Shown: positions 25,754 through 35,962, counted from the first letter of the stretch. The stretch is DNA of 64,000 bases from Suicoccus acidiformans (GCF_003546865.1 NZ_CP023434.1:1240001-1304000), one strand, 5' to 3'. Notes: generated by a model from the letters alone, not told the origin. Numbers and translations: made by a program.

Positions 25754-26356
25754 TTAAGGTTTTATTTGACTAACGTGGCCATTTGCCTCCAAGCTATATG
25801 AGGGCACTTGGCTTCGCCTTTCACTTGGGGCATAAATTATGTCTGCATGGCCTTCAATACTTTCTGCCGGGACTAGTCCGAACTGGCGGCTATCCCCGGA
25901 ATGTGGACGATTATCCCCCATGACGAAGTAATAGTCTGCCGGTATTTGGTGAATACCCAAGGTGTCCCAAAGGGAAAAATCCTCGGTAAACGGTTCTGAA
26001 TTGGCCTGTTGGTTTTTTAAAGGATCCAAATAGGGTTCAGCTACTGGTTGGCCATTGATATATAATTGATCTGCTTCAACCCATAACTCATCGCCAGGCA
26101 TGCCGATAACGCGTTTAACGTAAGACTCCCCAGACCCACGAGGGTCCGGGAAGACAACAATATCAAAGCGTTCAATTGCCTGCCACTTGGTCATGAACAT
26201 CTGGTCACCATGCTGAAGGGTTTGTTCCATTGAGTGACCAGATACTTGGAAAGGTTGAATCACATGATCTCTTAAAGCAGTGAAGATGAATAAGGCAATC
26301 ATTAAGGCGAAAGCAATATTTACGACTTCAACAAAGCATTGGCGGATAAATCTCAT
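25754..26356 (-). CDS. lepB: Signal peptidase I
   Basis: 200-aa membrane-bound signal peptidase that removes Sec signal peptides. One N-terminal span (IAFALMIALFIFTAL), then catalytic Ser42 in SGHSMEQTL and Lys81 in YVKRVIGMPGDEL, and the box E GDNRPHSGDSR near 148. The length and motifs are those of the Gram-positive S26A type. Its ATG overlaps the stop of ctpA by four bases, so translation is coupled. The trpX-type binding protein in this window would be one possible substrate. Confidence 0.94.
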   Translation of the reverse strand: MRFIRQCFVEVVNIAFALMIALFIFTALRDHVIQPFQVSGHSMEQTLQHGDQMFMTKWQAIERFDIVVFPDPRGSGESYVKRVIGMPGDELWVEADQLYINGQPVAEPYLDPLKNQQANSEPFTEDFSLWDTLGIHQIPADYYFVMGDNRPHSGDSRQFGLVPAESIEGHADIIYAPSERRSQVPSYSLEANGHVSQIKP

Positions 26357-27843
26357 GCGGCTTCCTCTAATTCTTCTTCGTCTTCAGCTTCGTCTGACTG
26401 CTCAGATTTTACTTGTCCATTTAAGACTTCAACGGCCTTATCATATTGTTGGTCGTGTTCCTCAATATATTCTCTGGCAGCTTGCATCAATGCACTCGTG
26501 GTCTCGCCGGAAACAATCCCATCTTCAGCTAAGTCATGGTCTGCTTGAAATGCTTTAACGGCCTGGCTTACATGGGTATCATAGAAGTTGGCCTCACGGA
26601 CATCGTAGCCAAGGGCGTCCAGAATGGTAATGATGCTCGTGACTTGTTCTGATTGAGCACCATCTTCGTAGGAGTCTTCTGGATTTAGTAAGATGGCCTT
26701 ATTAATCGGATGGCTTTCAACCTCAACATCAGGGGCTACGCCCTCTTCATGAATCCACGTGCCATCAGGTGTAAGCCATTTCGCAACCGTCAGTTTCAAT
26801 TCGCCGTATTCATTCTCGTCAAATACCGTTTGCACAGTCCCTTTCCCAAAGGTTTGCTCCCCAACAAGGGGTTGGTCTGTATTTTGTTGGATGGCTCCGG
26901 CAAGAATTTCGCTGGCGCTGGCGCTACCTTCATTAATCAGAATTACGTAAGGTTCAGTCACTTGGAAATCTCCCAATTCGGCGTCTTTAGCTTGGTAGGC
27001 CAATGGCTCTACGTCGGCTTCTTCCATTTGCATAATAATCTCATCATCTTCAAGGAACATATTCGTAATAGCCAAAGCTTGATCAAGCAGACCGCCTGGA
27101 TTGTAGCGGAAATCAAAGACAAAGCGCTCGGCTCCCTCTTCGCGAAGCTGGGTAATAGCTTCCACCATTTCACCATAAGTTGTACCATTAAATTGGGTCA
27201 CTTGCACATAGCCAATCGTAGCATCCTGCTCATCCAGATTGGCTTTAACAGTAACAATCGGAATTTCCGCCCGTTTTAAGGTCACATCAAATTCCGTTTC
27301 CCCCCGCAGAATCGTCAAGGTCACTTCCGTGCCTTCCGGTCCGCGAATCATATCGACGATTTCATTGGTAGACAAGCCTTTCAGTTCGGTGCCGTCAGCT
27401 TTTAGGATAATATCATTAGGTTGAATGCTGGCGCGGCTGGCCGGGGTATCTTCAATCGATGAGATGACCGTCACATAATCGTTTTCGGTGACGAATTGAA
27501 TCCCCACGCCTTGGAAGGAACCTTCGATACTATCATCAACGGCCTCCATTTCAGTATGATTCAGAAATTCTGAATATGGATCATCCAAACTGTTGACCAT
27601 GCCTTTTAAAGCACCCACCATAATTTGTTCTTTATCGACTTCTTCAATATACATACTTTGAATCGCATCATAGGTCGATTGCAAGGCACTAATATCCTCA
27701 TCGCTTAATTGCTGCGTGTCACTTCGGCCAGGCCAGAAGCGTTCAAAGGCAGCGATCGATGAAACACAATAGCCAACCATAAAGACCACAATCGTCCATG
27801 TCAAGGCGATTAACAGTCGGATGCGTGTACTTTTCTTCTTCAA
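26353..27843 (-). CDS. ctpA: Carboxy-terminal processing protease (S41)
   Basis: 496-aa membrane-anchored serine protease. N-terminal span near residues 8-30, PDZ domain near 105-190 (VISSIEDTPASRASIQPNDIIL), peptidase S41 domain with the catalytic Ser in GSASASEILAGAI near 310 and Lys in FGKGTVQ near 338, then a C-terminal peptidoglycan-binding domain (VKAFQADHDLAEDGIVSGETTSALM) and an acidic tail. CtpA-type proteases trim secreted or cell-wall proteins. The tail ends in repeated Glu/Ala. It is upstream of, and overlaps, lepB. Confidence 0.93.
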   Translation of the reverse strand: MKKKSTRIRLLIALTWTIVVFMVGYCVSSIAAFERFWPGRSDTQQLSDEDISALQSTYDAIQSMYIEEVDKEQIMVGALKGMVNSLDDPYSEFLNHTEMEAVDDSIEGSFQGVGIQFVTENDYVTVISSIEDTPASRASIQPNDIILKADGTELKGLSTNEIVDMIRGPEGTEVTLTILRGETEFDVTLKRAEIPIVTVKANLDEQDATIGYVQVTQFNGTTYGEMVEAITQLREEGAERFVFDFRYNPGGLLDQALAITNMFLEDDEIIMQMEEADVEPLAYQAKDAELGDFQVTEPYVILINEGSASASEILAGAIQQNTDQPLVGEQTFGKGTVQTVFDENEYGELKLTVAKWLTPDGTWIHEEGVAPDVEVESHPINKAILLNPEDSYEDGAQSEQVTSIITILDALGYDVREANFYDTHVSQAVKAFQADHDLAEDGIVSGETTSALMQAAREYIEEHDQQYDKAVEVLNGQVKSEQSDEAEDEEELEEAA

Positions 27844-27879
27844 GGAAAACCTCCTTATAGCTTTTCGTCTATTATAATT

Positions 27880-28101
27880 TTAACCAAAGTCATATTGGTA
27901 ATGACTCCATACCTCATCGAACGTTAACAAGAATTTCCCGTAATCAGGGTTGCTTTCTAAATAGGTCGATAACTGATTAAAGTCCTTGCTATGTTTGGGA
28001 AAACTCTGGTCCTCGGCCACTTTATTGGCGAATCGACTCACAGGATCTTGCGCCTCAGGGTTTTCAAAACGTTTCACATATTCATAAAAACTCGGTGTCA
28101 T
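27880..28101 (-). CDS. YozE/SAM-like small protein
   Basis: 73-aa protein of the YozE SAM-like (UPF0346) family, a small helical domain of unknown function that is conserved in Firmicutes. The segments SFYEYVKRFENPEAQDPVSRF and SYLESNPDYGKFLLTFDEVW-type ending match the family. It has an AGGAGG RBS (complement of 28105-28112). It lies 36 bp upstream of ctpA on the same strand. Confidence 0.88.
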   Translation of the reverse strand: MTPSFYEYVKRFENPEAQDPVSRFANKVAEDQSFPKHSKDFNQLSTYLESNPDYGKFLLTFDEVWSHYQYDFG

Positions 28102-28313
28102 ACTTGTCCTCCTAGTTATTTCTTGTGTCGCTCATTCAATACATACCTTACCTTTGGAATTATTCTAAGCCTTACTATCAACCCTTGTAACAGTATGTGT
28201 GGAATTATTATAGCACGCTTGGCAAAAATAACCAGGATTCTACTTAGGTGTAAGCAATATCTTTTTGCCAAGAAATAGGGTACAATAAGCCCATGAAGAT
28301 TTAGGAGGTTCAA

Positions 28314-28946
28314 ATGACTCAAGCAATCGACAATAAACGGGCCGAATTCTGGAATGCTGTGACGCATGGATGTGCCGCCTTGCTCAGTGTTCTCGCGCTC
28401 ATCGCCCTAACCCGAAAAGGCCTCGCCCAAGCATCTACCTCAGCCATCCTAGCATATACTGTATATGGGGCGAGTATGATTATGCTATTTACAACGTCAA
28501 GTCTCTATCATAGTTTCAAACATACGGCTTATCGAAATATCTTGCAGAAGATTGACCATAGCTCGATTTACTTATTAATTGCCGGAACATATACGCCCTA
28601 TCTGGTCGTCGCGGTTGGGGGACGCCTAGGCTATATCTTCCTGGCCTTAGTTTGGCTATTGGCTTCCATTGGTATTTACTTTGAACTGCGCTATACTAAC
28701 CGCTTCCCCAGACTTAGTACATTCTTATATTTAGGTCTAGGCTGGATTAGTTTATTCCTGATTCGACCGCTCTTTCAAACAGTCGATTTAGCAGGAATTC
28801 TACTCCTGGTTGCGGGCGGGCTTACATATAGTGTGGGAACCGTCTTCTACAGTCAAAAACACAAGCCCTGGATGCATGTGATATGGCATGTATTTGTTGG
28901 TTTGGCAGCTGCTTTCATGTTCTTAAGTATTTATTGGTATGTTTAG
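28314..28946 (+). CDS. Hemolysin III-family membrane protein (YqfA-like)
   Basis: 210-aa seven-span membrane protein of the hemolysin III/PAQR superfamily. The conserved metal-site residues are visible: NAVTHGCAALLSV near residue 15, TSSLYHSFKH near 60, DHSSIYLLIAGTYTPY near 79 and HVIWHVFVGLAAAFMF near 187. True hemolytic activity is not to be assumed; PAQR-like proteins act on membrane lipids or ions in ways not settled. The ATG is preceded by TTAGGAGG. A PAP2 protein follows 13 bp later on the same strand. Confidence 0.9.
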   Translation: MTQAIDNKRAEFWNAVTHGCAALLSVLALIALTRKGLAQASTSAILAYTVYGASMIMLFTTSSLYHSFKHTAYRNILQKIDHSSIYLLIAGTYTPYLVVAVGGRLGYIFLALVWLLASIGIYFELRYTNRFPRLSTFLYLGLGWISLFLIRPLFQTVDLAGILLLVAGGLTYSVGTVFYSQKHKPWMHVIWHVFVGLAAAFMFLSIYWYV

Positions 28947-28959
28947 TAGAAAGGAACTT

Positions 28960-29598
28960 ATGAAGTATCGTCAAATTCGTTATCTAACTATTGGTGCAGG
29001 GATTCTCTTAGCCATCATGCTAATGCTAGCCCTATTTACCAGCCACAGGCTTGACCACACGGACGAAGCTTTTAGTCAATGGGTCTTTACTTGGCGTCAG
29101 CCTGTTTTGGATACATTTTTCGCCACAGTGACGGATTTAGCTGGCGCATTTGGAATTATCGTCCTCAGCACCATTATTGTGCTTACCCTCGTCTTTTATT
29201 TCCATCAAAGGACGCTTGCTTTTTGGTATGCGCTGATGATGCTAGTCAGCAATCTCTTGGTTAATCCACTTTTGAAGAATGTATTTCAGCGGGAACGCCC
29301 GGCTTTGAGTGTCCGATTGGTTGAGGCAGGGAGCTATTCCTTCCCTAGCGGGCATTCTTTGGGAGCAGTTACGGCCTTTGGGGGGCTGATGCTGATTCTT
29401 GCCTACCTCTATCGAAACAAAAACTGGCGGACACCGACAAATATTGGCCTCCTCTTATTGATTGGCTTAATTGGCTTTTCGCGCATTTACTTAGGTGTTC
29501 ACTATTTATCGGATGTGCTGACAGGCTTTGCTTTAGGCGCTTTTTGCCTAGGCTTATCAGTAGAAATACTTAATCGGCATGTTTCAAATGATTCATAA
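28960..29598 (+). CDS. PAP2-family phosphatase (undecaprenyl-PP phosphatase or lipid phosphatase)
   Basis: 212-aa membrane protein of the PAP2 superfamily. The three motifs are complete: KNVFQRERP near residue 106, SYSFPSGHSLGA near 128 and SRIYLGVHYLSDVLTG near 180. These act on lipid phosphates, such as undecaprenyl diphosphate or phosphatidic acid; the exact substrate is not known. I start at ATG 28960, behind AAAGGA; an upstream ATG at 28939 overlaps the hemolysin III-like gene. The last 29 bp overlap the convergent hydrolase gene at its 3' end, so the transcripts are mutually antisense at their tails. Confidence 0.9.
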   Translation: MKYRQIRYLTIGAGILLAIMLMLALFTSHRLDHTDEAFSQWVFTWRQPVLDTFFATVTDLAGAFGIIVLSTIIVLTLVFYFHQRTLAFWYALMMLVSNLLVNPLLKNVFQRERPALSVRLVEAGSYSFPSGHSLGAVTAFGGLMLILAYLYRNKNWRTPTNIGLLLLIGLIGFSRIYLGVHYLSDVLTGFALGAFCLGLSVEILNRHVSNDS

Positions 29599-30508
29599 TG
29601 GCCAGTAATTTCTCCATCATAGGGCGCTCATAAGGATTATGGGCGCCTTTTTCAATGAGATGAAGCTTGGCTTGAGGGACAGCCCTCTTCAATAAATAGG
29701 CCCCAATCGGTCGGCAATTAATGTCGTAGCGACCATGAACGATATCCATGGGGATTTCTTGCAGGCGGTCACTGTGCTCGAGAATATACTGGTCCTGGCT
29801 GCCAAATACCCCATGGACGAAGTAATGGGCTTCAAGTAAGGCGTAGGACATGTCACTTGGGCTAACCCTTTCTTGGCCGGTAGGAATTTGTGGTACTAAG
29901 TTAATCACACTGGACTCCCAATCGGCCCAAAGCTTACTCGCTTGCTGTCTCATTGCTGGCTTTCCTTGGGTGAGGCGTTGGTAATAAGCTTCTACCAGTT
30001 GACCTTGCTCTTGTTCGGGAATAAAGTTCTTGAAACGGTCAAAGGCCTCCGGAACAAAATAGCTCGCCCCTGCTTGATAAAGCCAGTCAATATCTTCCTG
30101 GCGTCCTAAGAAAATCCCCCGCAAAATTAAATGCTTCACCCGGTCGGGATGATGAATCGCATAGGTTAAGGCCAAGGTAGAACCATAGCTACCCCCAAAG
30201 ACATACCAAGCTTCAATTCCCAAGTGTTCACGAAGGCATTCCATATCCGCTACACTATGGAAAATCGTATTAGCTTCCAAGCTTAAAAAAGGCTTACTTT
30301 GCCCGGTTCCTCGCTGATCAAAGAGAATGATAAAGTAAGCTTCCGGGTCGAAAAAGCGGCGAGAGGCCTCACTAACGTGCCCTCCGGGACCCCCGTGTAA
30401 GAAAATCACCGGAATGCCCTGGGGGTTGCCAGCCGTTTCCACATATAATTCATGGCCAGAACCTACGCTTAAATAAAATGCATCGAGAATTGGTGTGTTT
30501 ACATACAT
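29570..30508 (-). CDS. Proline iminopeptidase-like alpha/beta hydrolase
   Basis: 312-aa alpha/beta-hydrolase of the peptidase S33 type. The oxyanion hole HGGPGG is near residue 38, DQRGTGQS near 64, nucleophile Ser107 in GGSYGSTLAL, a cap domain in the middle, the acid in VHGRYDINCRP near 265 and the likely His in KGAHNPYE near 296. This fits prolyl iminopeptidase, which removes N-terminal proline, though the GGSYGS (rather than GGSWGS) form leaves other hydrolase activities open. The 3' end overlaps the PAP2 gene, and the proC gene lies 15 bp upstream. Confidence 0.8.
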   Translation of the reverse strand: MYVNTPILDAFYLSVGSGHELYVETAGNPQGIPVIFLHGGPGGHVSEASRRFFDPEAYFIILFDQRGTGQSKPFLSLEANTIFHSVADMECLREHLGIEAWYVFGGSYGSTLALTYAIHHPDRVKHLILRGIFLGRQEDIDWLYQAGASYFVPEAFDRFKNFIPEQEQGQLVEAYYQRLTQGKPAMRQQASKLWADWESSVINLVPQIPTGQERVSPSDMSYALLEAHYFVHGVFGSQDQYILEHSDRLQEIPMDIVHGRYDINCRPIGAYLLKRAVPQAKLHLIEKGAHNPYERPMMEKLLAIMNHLKHAD

Positions 30509-30523
30509 GCTTAACCCAACTTT

Positions 30524-31348
30524 CTAAGCTTGGTCACTTAAGTCCACGGATCGCTGGTAGGTGGCGTCTACGGCGGAAATCATCGCATGACGCAAACCAT
30601 TCGCTTCAAGGGCTTTAACGCCGGCAATGGTTGTACCACCGGGGCTCGTAACCCTGTCTTTGAGGGCACCTGGATTTTCACCTGAAGCTAGGACCATTTG
30701 GCCTGCGCCGACAACTGTTTGAGCTGCCATTTCCAAAGCTTCCTGACGTGGTATGCCGTGAGAGACGGCAGCATCACTCAGCGCTTCAATGACTTGGTAA
30801 ATAAAGGCAGGGCCCGATCCTGCTACCGCACCTGCTGCATCAAACTGGCTTTCATCATAATATTGTAAACGACCGGCTTCTTGAAGCAAGGCTTCCACAT
30901 AGCCTACCTTACTTGCTTCGATGGCCGGGTCATAGCAATAGCTTACATAGCCTTCACCAAATTCAACCGGTGTATTCGGCATAATTCGAATCCAGCGATG
31001 ACTGGCCGGCGTGAGGGTTTTTAAATCTTTCAGCGGATAACCCACAGCCATACTAATCCACACTTTCGGCTCATCTTCGCTTAAATAAGGGGCCAGCTCT
31101 TCTTCAAATAAAGACTTCATCCCATAAGGCTTCACTCCGACAAAAATATACTCACAACGAGCCAGCAAATCTACATCTAAGCGCTCCCGCTCGACTTGGA
31201 AAGCATTCAAGGCTTGTGAGAGTTCGTAAATCCGCTCAGGCGTCCGATTATACAAATACAAGGCCTGTTCGGGTTTGCTGGCCCGGACTGCTTTAGCAAT
31301 CGCTGAGGCCATATTACCTACACCAATAAATCCTACACCGTTCATCAT
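30524..31348 (-). CDS. proC: Pyrroline-5-carboxylate reductase
   Basis: 274-aa NAD(P)H-dependent enzyme for the last step of proline synthesis. Rossmann motif GFIGVGNMASAI at the N-terminus and the catalytic region AGSGPAFIYQVIEALSDAAV near residue 165, then RVTSPGGTTIAGVKALE near 230. I start at ATG 31348, with GAAAGGA upstream; two ATG codons lie close by. proA and proB are not in the window. The downstream gene may be a prolyl peptidase, so the pair could both serve proline supply; that link is inference. Confidence 0.93.
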   Translation of the reverse strand: MMNGVGFIGVGNMASAIAKAVRASKPEQALYLYNRTPERIYELSQALNAFQVERERLDVDLLARCEYIFVGVKPYGMKSLFEEELAPYLSEDEPKVWISMAVGYPLKDLKTLTPASHRWIRIMPNTPVEFGEGYVSYCYDPAIEASKVGYVEALLQEAGRLQYYDESQFDAAGAVAGSGPAFIYQVIEALSDAAVSHGIPRQEALEMAAQTVVGAGQMVLASGENPGALKDRVTSPGGTTIAGVKALEANGLRHAMISAVDATYQRSVDLSDQA

Positions 31349-31378
31349 TCGCATCCTTTCTTCAATAACTTACGTCAA

Positions 31379-33283
31379 CTAAGGCTTTAATTCACTTAAA
31401 TAGTCATAGCGTTCATAGTAATGCAACAACTCATTATTGGCTTCATCTAAAGCTTCCTGCAGTTCCATTAAGCGGCCAGCATCATGACTCGCCTCAAGCA
31501 TTTGACCTTCATATTCTGCAATACGGGCTTCGGTTGCTTCCATATCTGCTTCTAAAGTAGCCCATTCCTTCTTCTCCTGATAGGTCATGCGCTGGCGGCT
31601 ATCTTTAGCAGGTGCAGGAGTGGCTTTACGAGGTTCCTGCTCCTTCTCTGCAGCTACTTCAGATGTGCTAGCAACCGTTTGGCCACCACCCCTAGCCAGG
31701 TAATCTGAATAATTCCCGTAAGTCAGGGTAAACTGACCCTTACCTTGAATATCCAAAAGCTGGTCCACCGTCTTGTCCAGGAAATAACGGTCATGCGAGA
31801 CAATAATGACAACCCCGGCAAAATCCGCCAAGTAATCTTCCAAGACTGTCAAGGTATCAATATCTAAATCATTGGTCGGCTCATCAAGAAAGAGCACATT
31901 CGGTTCCTGAATAAGCAGTCTCAACAGGTACAAGCGACGTCTTTCTCCACCCGAGAGGTATTTAATTTGGGTGCCGTGGCTAATCCGTGGAAAGTTAAAG
32001 CGTTCCAACATTTGGGCCGCACTAACACTTGAACCATCTTCTTGGCGGAATTCATCAGCAATTTCTGATAAGTAAGCCAAGAGGCGGGTTTCTCCCGGTA
32101 AATCCTCATCCAACTGACGGTAATAGGCCATGCGAACCGTCTGGCCAATGGTATAGGTTCCCGATTGAATCGGCCGCTCCCCTGCTAAAGCATTCAAGAA
32201 TGTCGACTTTCCGACCCCGTTGGCTCCAATAATTCCCAGGCGCTCACCTTTAGTAAAGGATTTCGTGAAATTCTCCACAATAAGCTGGTCACCTATCGCA
32301 ACCGTCACATTCTCCAAGTCCATAATCCGCTTGCCAATCCGCTGTTGGTCAAAGGCAAAATCCAAGGCATCGTCTGACCCGTGGCGACTCGCAATATCAT
32401 CCGATAAGGCTTCAAAGCGATCAATACGGGCTTGTTGCTTGGTCGTCCGTGCCTTCGCTCCCGTGCGCATCCAGGCGAGTTCTTGCTTGTAAAGCTTATC
32501 TTGCTTGTCCTGCATCTTCGCTTGAATTTCAGCCAATTCACTACGCTTAGTTAAGTAGCTTTCGTAATTGCCTTCATAGCTAGTCAGTTGCCCGTGACGC
32601 AGTTCAATAATTCGATTAACTGCCCGGTCGAGGAAATAGCGATCATGGGTCACCAAAAGCAAGGCCCCTTGGTAATTGGCTAAGTAAGTCTCCAGCCACT
32701 GAATAGACTGAACGTCTAAGTGGTTGGTCGGCTCATCCAGAATAAGCAAATCCGGCTGACTCATCAGAACTTGGGCTAAGCCAATGCGTTTCTGTTCTCC
32801 ACCGGAGCATTCACCAACTTTCCGGTTCAAATCTCGCAAATGCAGTTGGGATAAGATGGTCTTAGCCTGAACTTCCATGTCCCAACCATCTTGGCGATTC
32901 ATCTCTTCAGTCATGCGATTAAAGGCGTCTTGATAGCTTTCATTTAAGGGATCTGCTTCCAAATGACTCACCGCTTCTTGATACCGCTTGACAAGTTGCA
33001 CTTGCGGGGCTTGACTATCATAGACGGTTTCCATAATCCTTTGGTCAGGGTCTAGTTGCGGATTTTGGTCGAGGTAGCCGATTTCATATTGCTTGGGGTG
33101 ACTAATGTCCCCCTTATCGTAATCATCCAAACCAGCCAAGACGCGCAAAAGCGAGCTTTTGCCGGTCCCATTCGGTCCAATTAGCCCAATCCGGTCCCCC
33201 GTGCGAATAGACAAATCAATGCCATCGAGCAATGTTTTCGTACCATATGTTTTGTGTAAATTCTCAATCGTTAATTCTTTCAT
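31379..33283 (-). CDS. ABC-F family ATPase (Uup/YfmR-like) acting on ribosomes
   Basis: 634-aa soluble protein with two ATP-binding cassettes: Walker A GPNGTGKSSLLR near residue 36 and GANGVGKSTFLN near 355; ABC signatures CSGGEQKRI near 159 and LSGGERRRL near 445; Walker B LILDEPTNHLD and LFLDEPTNDLD. A linker between them and a C-terminal coiled coil (residues about 565-632, KKEWATLEADMEATEARIAEYEG) are typical of the Uup/YfmR branch. These factors rescue ribosomes stalled on difficult sequences. No transmembrane domains. It is not obviously an antibiotic-resistance type. RBS GGGAGG precedes the ATG. Confidence 0.92.
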   Translation of the reverse strand: MKELTIENLHKTYGTKTLLDGIDLSIRTGDRIGLIGPNGTGKSSLLRVLAGLDDYDKGDISHPKQYEIGYLDQNPQLDPDQRIMETVYDSQAPQVQLVKRYQEAVSHLEADPLNESYQDAFNRMTEEMNRQDGWDMEVQAKTILSQLHLRDLNRKVGECSGGEQKRIGLAQVLMSQPDLLILDEPTNHLDVQSIQWLETYLANYQGALLLVTHDRYFLDRAVNRIIELRHGQLTSYEGNYESYLTKRSELAEIQAKMQDKQDKLYKQELAWMRTGAKARTTKQQARIDRFEALSDDIASRHGSDDALDFAFDQQRIGKRIMDLENVTVAIGDQLIVENFTKSFTKGERLGIIGANGVGKSTFLNALAGERPIQSGTYTIGQTVRMAYYRQLDEDLPGETRLLAYLSEIADEFRQEDGSSVSAAQMLERFNFPRISHGTQIKYLSGGERRRLYLLRLLIQEPNVLFLDEPTNDLDIDTLTVLEDYLADFAGVVIIVSHDRYFLDKTVDQLLDIQGKGQFTLTYGNYSDYLARGGGQTVASTSEVAAEKEQEPRKATPAPAKDSRQRMTYQEKKEWATLEADMEATEARIAEYEGQMLEASHDAGRLMELQEALDEANNELLHYYERYDYLSELKP

Positions 33284-33299
33284 TTACATGCCTCCCTTG

Positions 33300-33980
33300 T
33301 TAATCATTTGGAATGTGCCAATCAATCGGTTCCTTCCCCCATTGGCTGAGTTGCGCATTAATTTGGCTGAATGGTTTTGAACCGAAGAAGCCGCGATAAG
33401 CTGACAGCGGACTGGGATGGGCTGATTCAATCACCTTATGGCGGTTCATATCAATCATCTGCGCTTTCTTGCGAGCAGCATTCCCCCATAAGACAAAAAT
33501 TACGGGATCCTGCCTTTCATTGATGCGACGGATTACCTCATTGGTCAAGACTTCCCAGCCTTGCTTTTGATGGGAATTGGCTTGGCCGGCCCGCACGGTT
33601 AAGACGGCATTAAGCAGGAGTACCCCTTGCCTGGCCCAAGCAGATAAGTCTCCATGACTCGCCGGCGGGATACCCAAGTCCGCTTCTAATTCCTGGTAAA
33701 TATTGCGTAAAGATGGCGGAATGGCTTGGTCGGCTGACACAGAAAAAGCAAGCCCATTGGCTTGGTTCGGTCCGTGATAGGGGTCTTGCCCTAGAATTAT
33801 TACTTTAATGTCTGTTAAGTCTGTTAAATTAAGGGCCTGAAATATCTTATCTTGCGGAGGATATATCGTATGGTAACGATGCTCTTCTTCAAGAAAGGCC
33901 GTCAAATGTGCCCAGGTCTCACTTTGGAAATACGGTACCAAAGCTTGACGCCAAGATTCGGTTAAAGTCCATTCTAACAT
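33300..33980 (-). CDS. ung: Uracil-DNA glycosylase
   Basis: 226-aa family 1 UDG that removes uracil from DNA. The water-activating loop GQDPYHGPNQANGLAFSV is near residue 63 (catalytic Asp) and the HPSPLSAYRGFFG loop near 188 (catalytic His). The length is standard. It precedes the ABC-F gene by 16 bp on the same strand and has a short RBS (AAGGAG, complement of 33990 area). Confidence 0.95.
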   Translation of the reverse strand: MLEWTLTESWRQALVPYFQSETWAHLTAFLEEEHRYHTIYPPQDKIFQALNLTDLTDIKVIILGQDPYHGPNQANGLAFSVSADQAIPPSLRNIYQELEADLGIPPASHGDLSAWARQGVLLLNAVLTVRAGQANSHQKQGWEVLTNEVIRRINERQDPVIFVLWGNAARKKAQMIDMNRHKVIESAHPSPLSAYRGFFGSKPFSQINAQLSQWGKEPIDWHIPND

Positions 33981-34056
33981 CGAAAAACTCCTTATGATTC
34001 ATTTAAGCTAATGACTGTATTTTACCATAGATTGGATAGGAAGATGATCCAAATAC

Positions 34057-34086
34057 CAAAAAAGCCGAGACCAGCAAGGTCCCAGC
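34057..34086 (-). terminator. Terminator of fhs
   Basis: On the minus strand GCTGGGACC pairs with GGTCTCGGC (G.U pairs included) and is followed by six T; 24 bp after the fhs stop. Confidence 0.85.
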
Positions 34087-34109
34087 ATTTATAGTTAAAT
34101 GTTATTCGC

Positions 34110-35783
34110 TTAGAATAGACCAGAAATATTGCCAGCTTGGTCTACATCAATCGCTTCAGCTGCCGGTTTCTTTGGTAAACCTGGCATGGTCATAATATTA
34201 CCCGTTAAGGCAACAATAAAGCCAGCGCCAGCTGAGACTTTCAAATCACGGATTGTGATATCAAAGTCTTTTGGTGCGCCCAGTGCTTTAGCATCATCGG
34301 ATAAGGAGTACTGAGTCTTCGCCATACAAATCGGTAAGTCTTGGAAGCCGAATTGCTCGAGGGTCTTCATTTGGCGACGTGCTTTGGCAGTTAATTTAAC
34401 CCCGCGTCCACCGTAGATTTTCTGGCTAATCTTGGTGAGTTTCTCTTCAATGGAATCCGTTAATTCATAAGCGAATTGGAAGGCACTCGGTTCGTCGGCT
34501 AGGCGAATGACTTCTTTGGCTAAATCGCGTCCACCTGCGCCCCCTTCGGCCCATACATTAGATTCAACGATTGGAACGTTTAACTCTTGAGATAAATCAG
34601 CTAAGGCATCTACTTCTGCCTGGGTATCGGTTGGGAAGCGATTAATTGCAACAACCGCTGGTAAACCGAAGACTTCACGCATAGTATGGAGATGATGGGC
34701 TAAGTTGGCACTGCCTTGGCGCATCGCTTCAACGTTCTCTTGAGCTAAGTCGGCTTTAGCCACACCGCCATGCATCTTCAAGGCGCGAATGGTTGCTACA
34801 ATGACAACCGCATCCGGTTGAATGCCTCCAATCCGGCTCTTAATATCAATGAATTTTTCAGCCCCTAAGTCGGCACCGAAACCAGCTTCGGTTACAACGT
34901 AATCAGCTTGTTTTAAGGCCAGCTTCGTCGCAATCAAGGTATTACAGCCATGGGCAATATTGGCAAAAGGTCCCCCGTGAACAAAAGTTGGGGTGTTCTC
35001 CAACGTTTGGACTAAATTCGGATTAATCGCGTCTTTTAATAAAGCTGTCATCGCCCCTTCAGCTTTTAAGTCTTTGGCTGTCACAGGTTCTCCAGCAAAG
35101 TTATAGCCAATAATGATGCGACCCAAGCGCTCTTTCAAGTCAATTAAGTCTTCGGCTAAGCAAAGAATGGCCATAATTTCAGAAGCTACGGTAATTTCAA
35201 AGCCATCTTCACGAGGCACCCCGTTGGCACGTCCTTGGAGACCGTCCACAATATTACGTAATTGGCGGTCATTCATATCAACAGCCCGTTTCCAGGTAAT
35301 ATTACGGCTGTCGATGCCAAGTTCATTGCCATGGTGGATATGGTTATCAATCATGGCTGCAAGTAAGTTATTGGCAGCACCAATTGCATGGAAATCTCCT
35401 GTAAAATGCAGGTTAATATCTTCCATAGGTACGACTTGGGCATAACCACCACCAGCGGCGCCACCCTTCACCCCGAAAACAGGGCCAAGTGATGGCTCGC
35501 GTAAAGCAAGCATTGTCGACTTCCCTTCTTGACTTAATGCATCAGCTAAACCCACTGATGTCGTTGTTTTACCTTCACCGGCTGGTGTTGGTGAAATAGC
35601 CGTAACCAAAATAAGCTTTCCATCTGCTTGATCACTGCGGCCTAATAAACGGTGGTCTACTTTTGCTTTCTTCGTACCGTAGTATTCCAAATCATCAGTT
35701 GAAATATTAACCTTCGCTGCGATTTCATCAATCGCTTGATACTCTGCTTTTTGAGCAATTTCGATGTCCGTTAAATGTTCCAT
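34110..35783 (-). CDS. fhs: Formate-tetrahydrofolate ligase
   Basis: 557-aa enzyme that makes 10-formyl-THF from formate, ATP and THF for purine and fMet synthesis. P-loop [14 protein letters not shown] near residue 67; [18 protein letters not shown] near 130; GGVAKADL near 335 and the VAINRFPTD segment near 370. Length is typical (about 556). It has AAAGGAG upstream and its own terminator, so it is a single-gene unit. The fmt gene, which uses 10-formyl-THF, is in the same window but not linked. Confidence 0.96.
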   Translation of the reverse strand: MEHLTDIEIAQKAEYQAIDEIAAKVNISTDDLEYYGTKKAKVDHRLLGRSDQADGKLILVTAISPTPAGEGKTTTSVGLADALSQEGKSTMLALREPSLGPVFGVKGGAAGGGYAQVVPMEDINLHFTGDFHAIGAANNLLAAMIDNHIHHGNELGIDSRNITWKRAVDMNDRQLRNIVDGLQGRANGVPREDGFEITVASEIMAILCLAEDLIDLKERLGRIIIGYNFAGEPVTAKDLKAEGAMTALLKDAINPNLVQTLENTPTFVHGGPFANIAHGCNTLIATKLALKQADYVVTEAGFGADLGAEKFIDIKSRIGGIQPDAVVIVATIRALKMHGGVAKADLAQENVEAMRQGSANLAHHLHTMREVFGLPAVVAINRFPTDTQAEVDALADLSQELNVPIVESNVWAEGGAGGRDLAKEVIRLADEPSAFQFAYELTDSIEEKLTKISQKIYGGRGVKLTAKARRQMKTLEQFGFQDLPICMAKTQYSLSDDAKALGAPKDFDITIRDLKVSAGAGFIVALTGNIMTMPGLPKKPAAEAIDVDQAGNISGLF

Positions 35784-35962
35784 GCAATCTTCTCCTTTAT
35801 TGGATTTTATACTTGAATGTTAACTCGTTCGCCTAGGTAAAGTCAAACGAATTAACAAGTTCGCCATGTTTTAAAATTTAATATTCGGATTCGTCAATTC
35901 GATAATCATAGGATAAGGATTTACCCTGATAAGATAGGCTTTGAAGCTCGTTCTGACATGAT

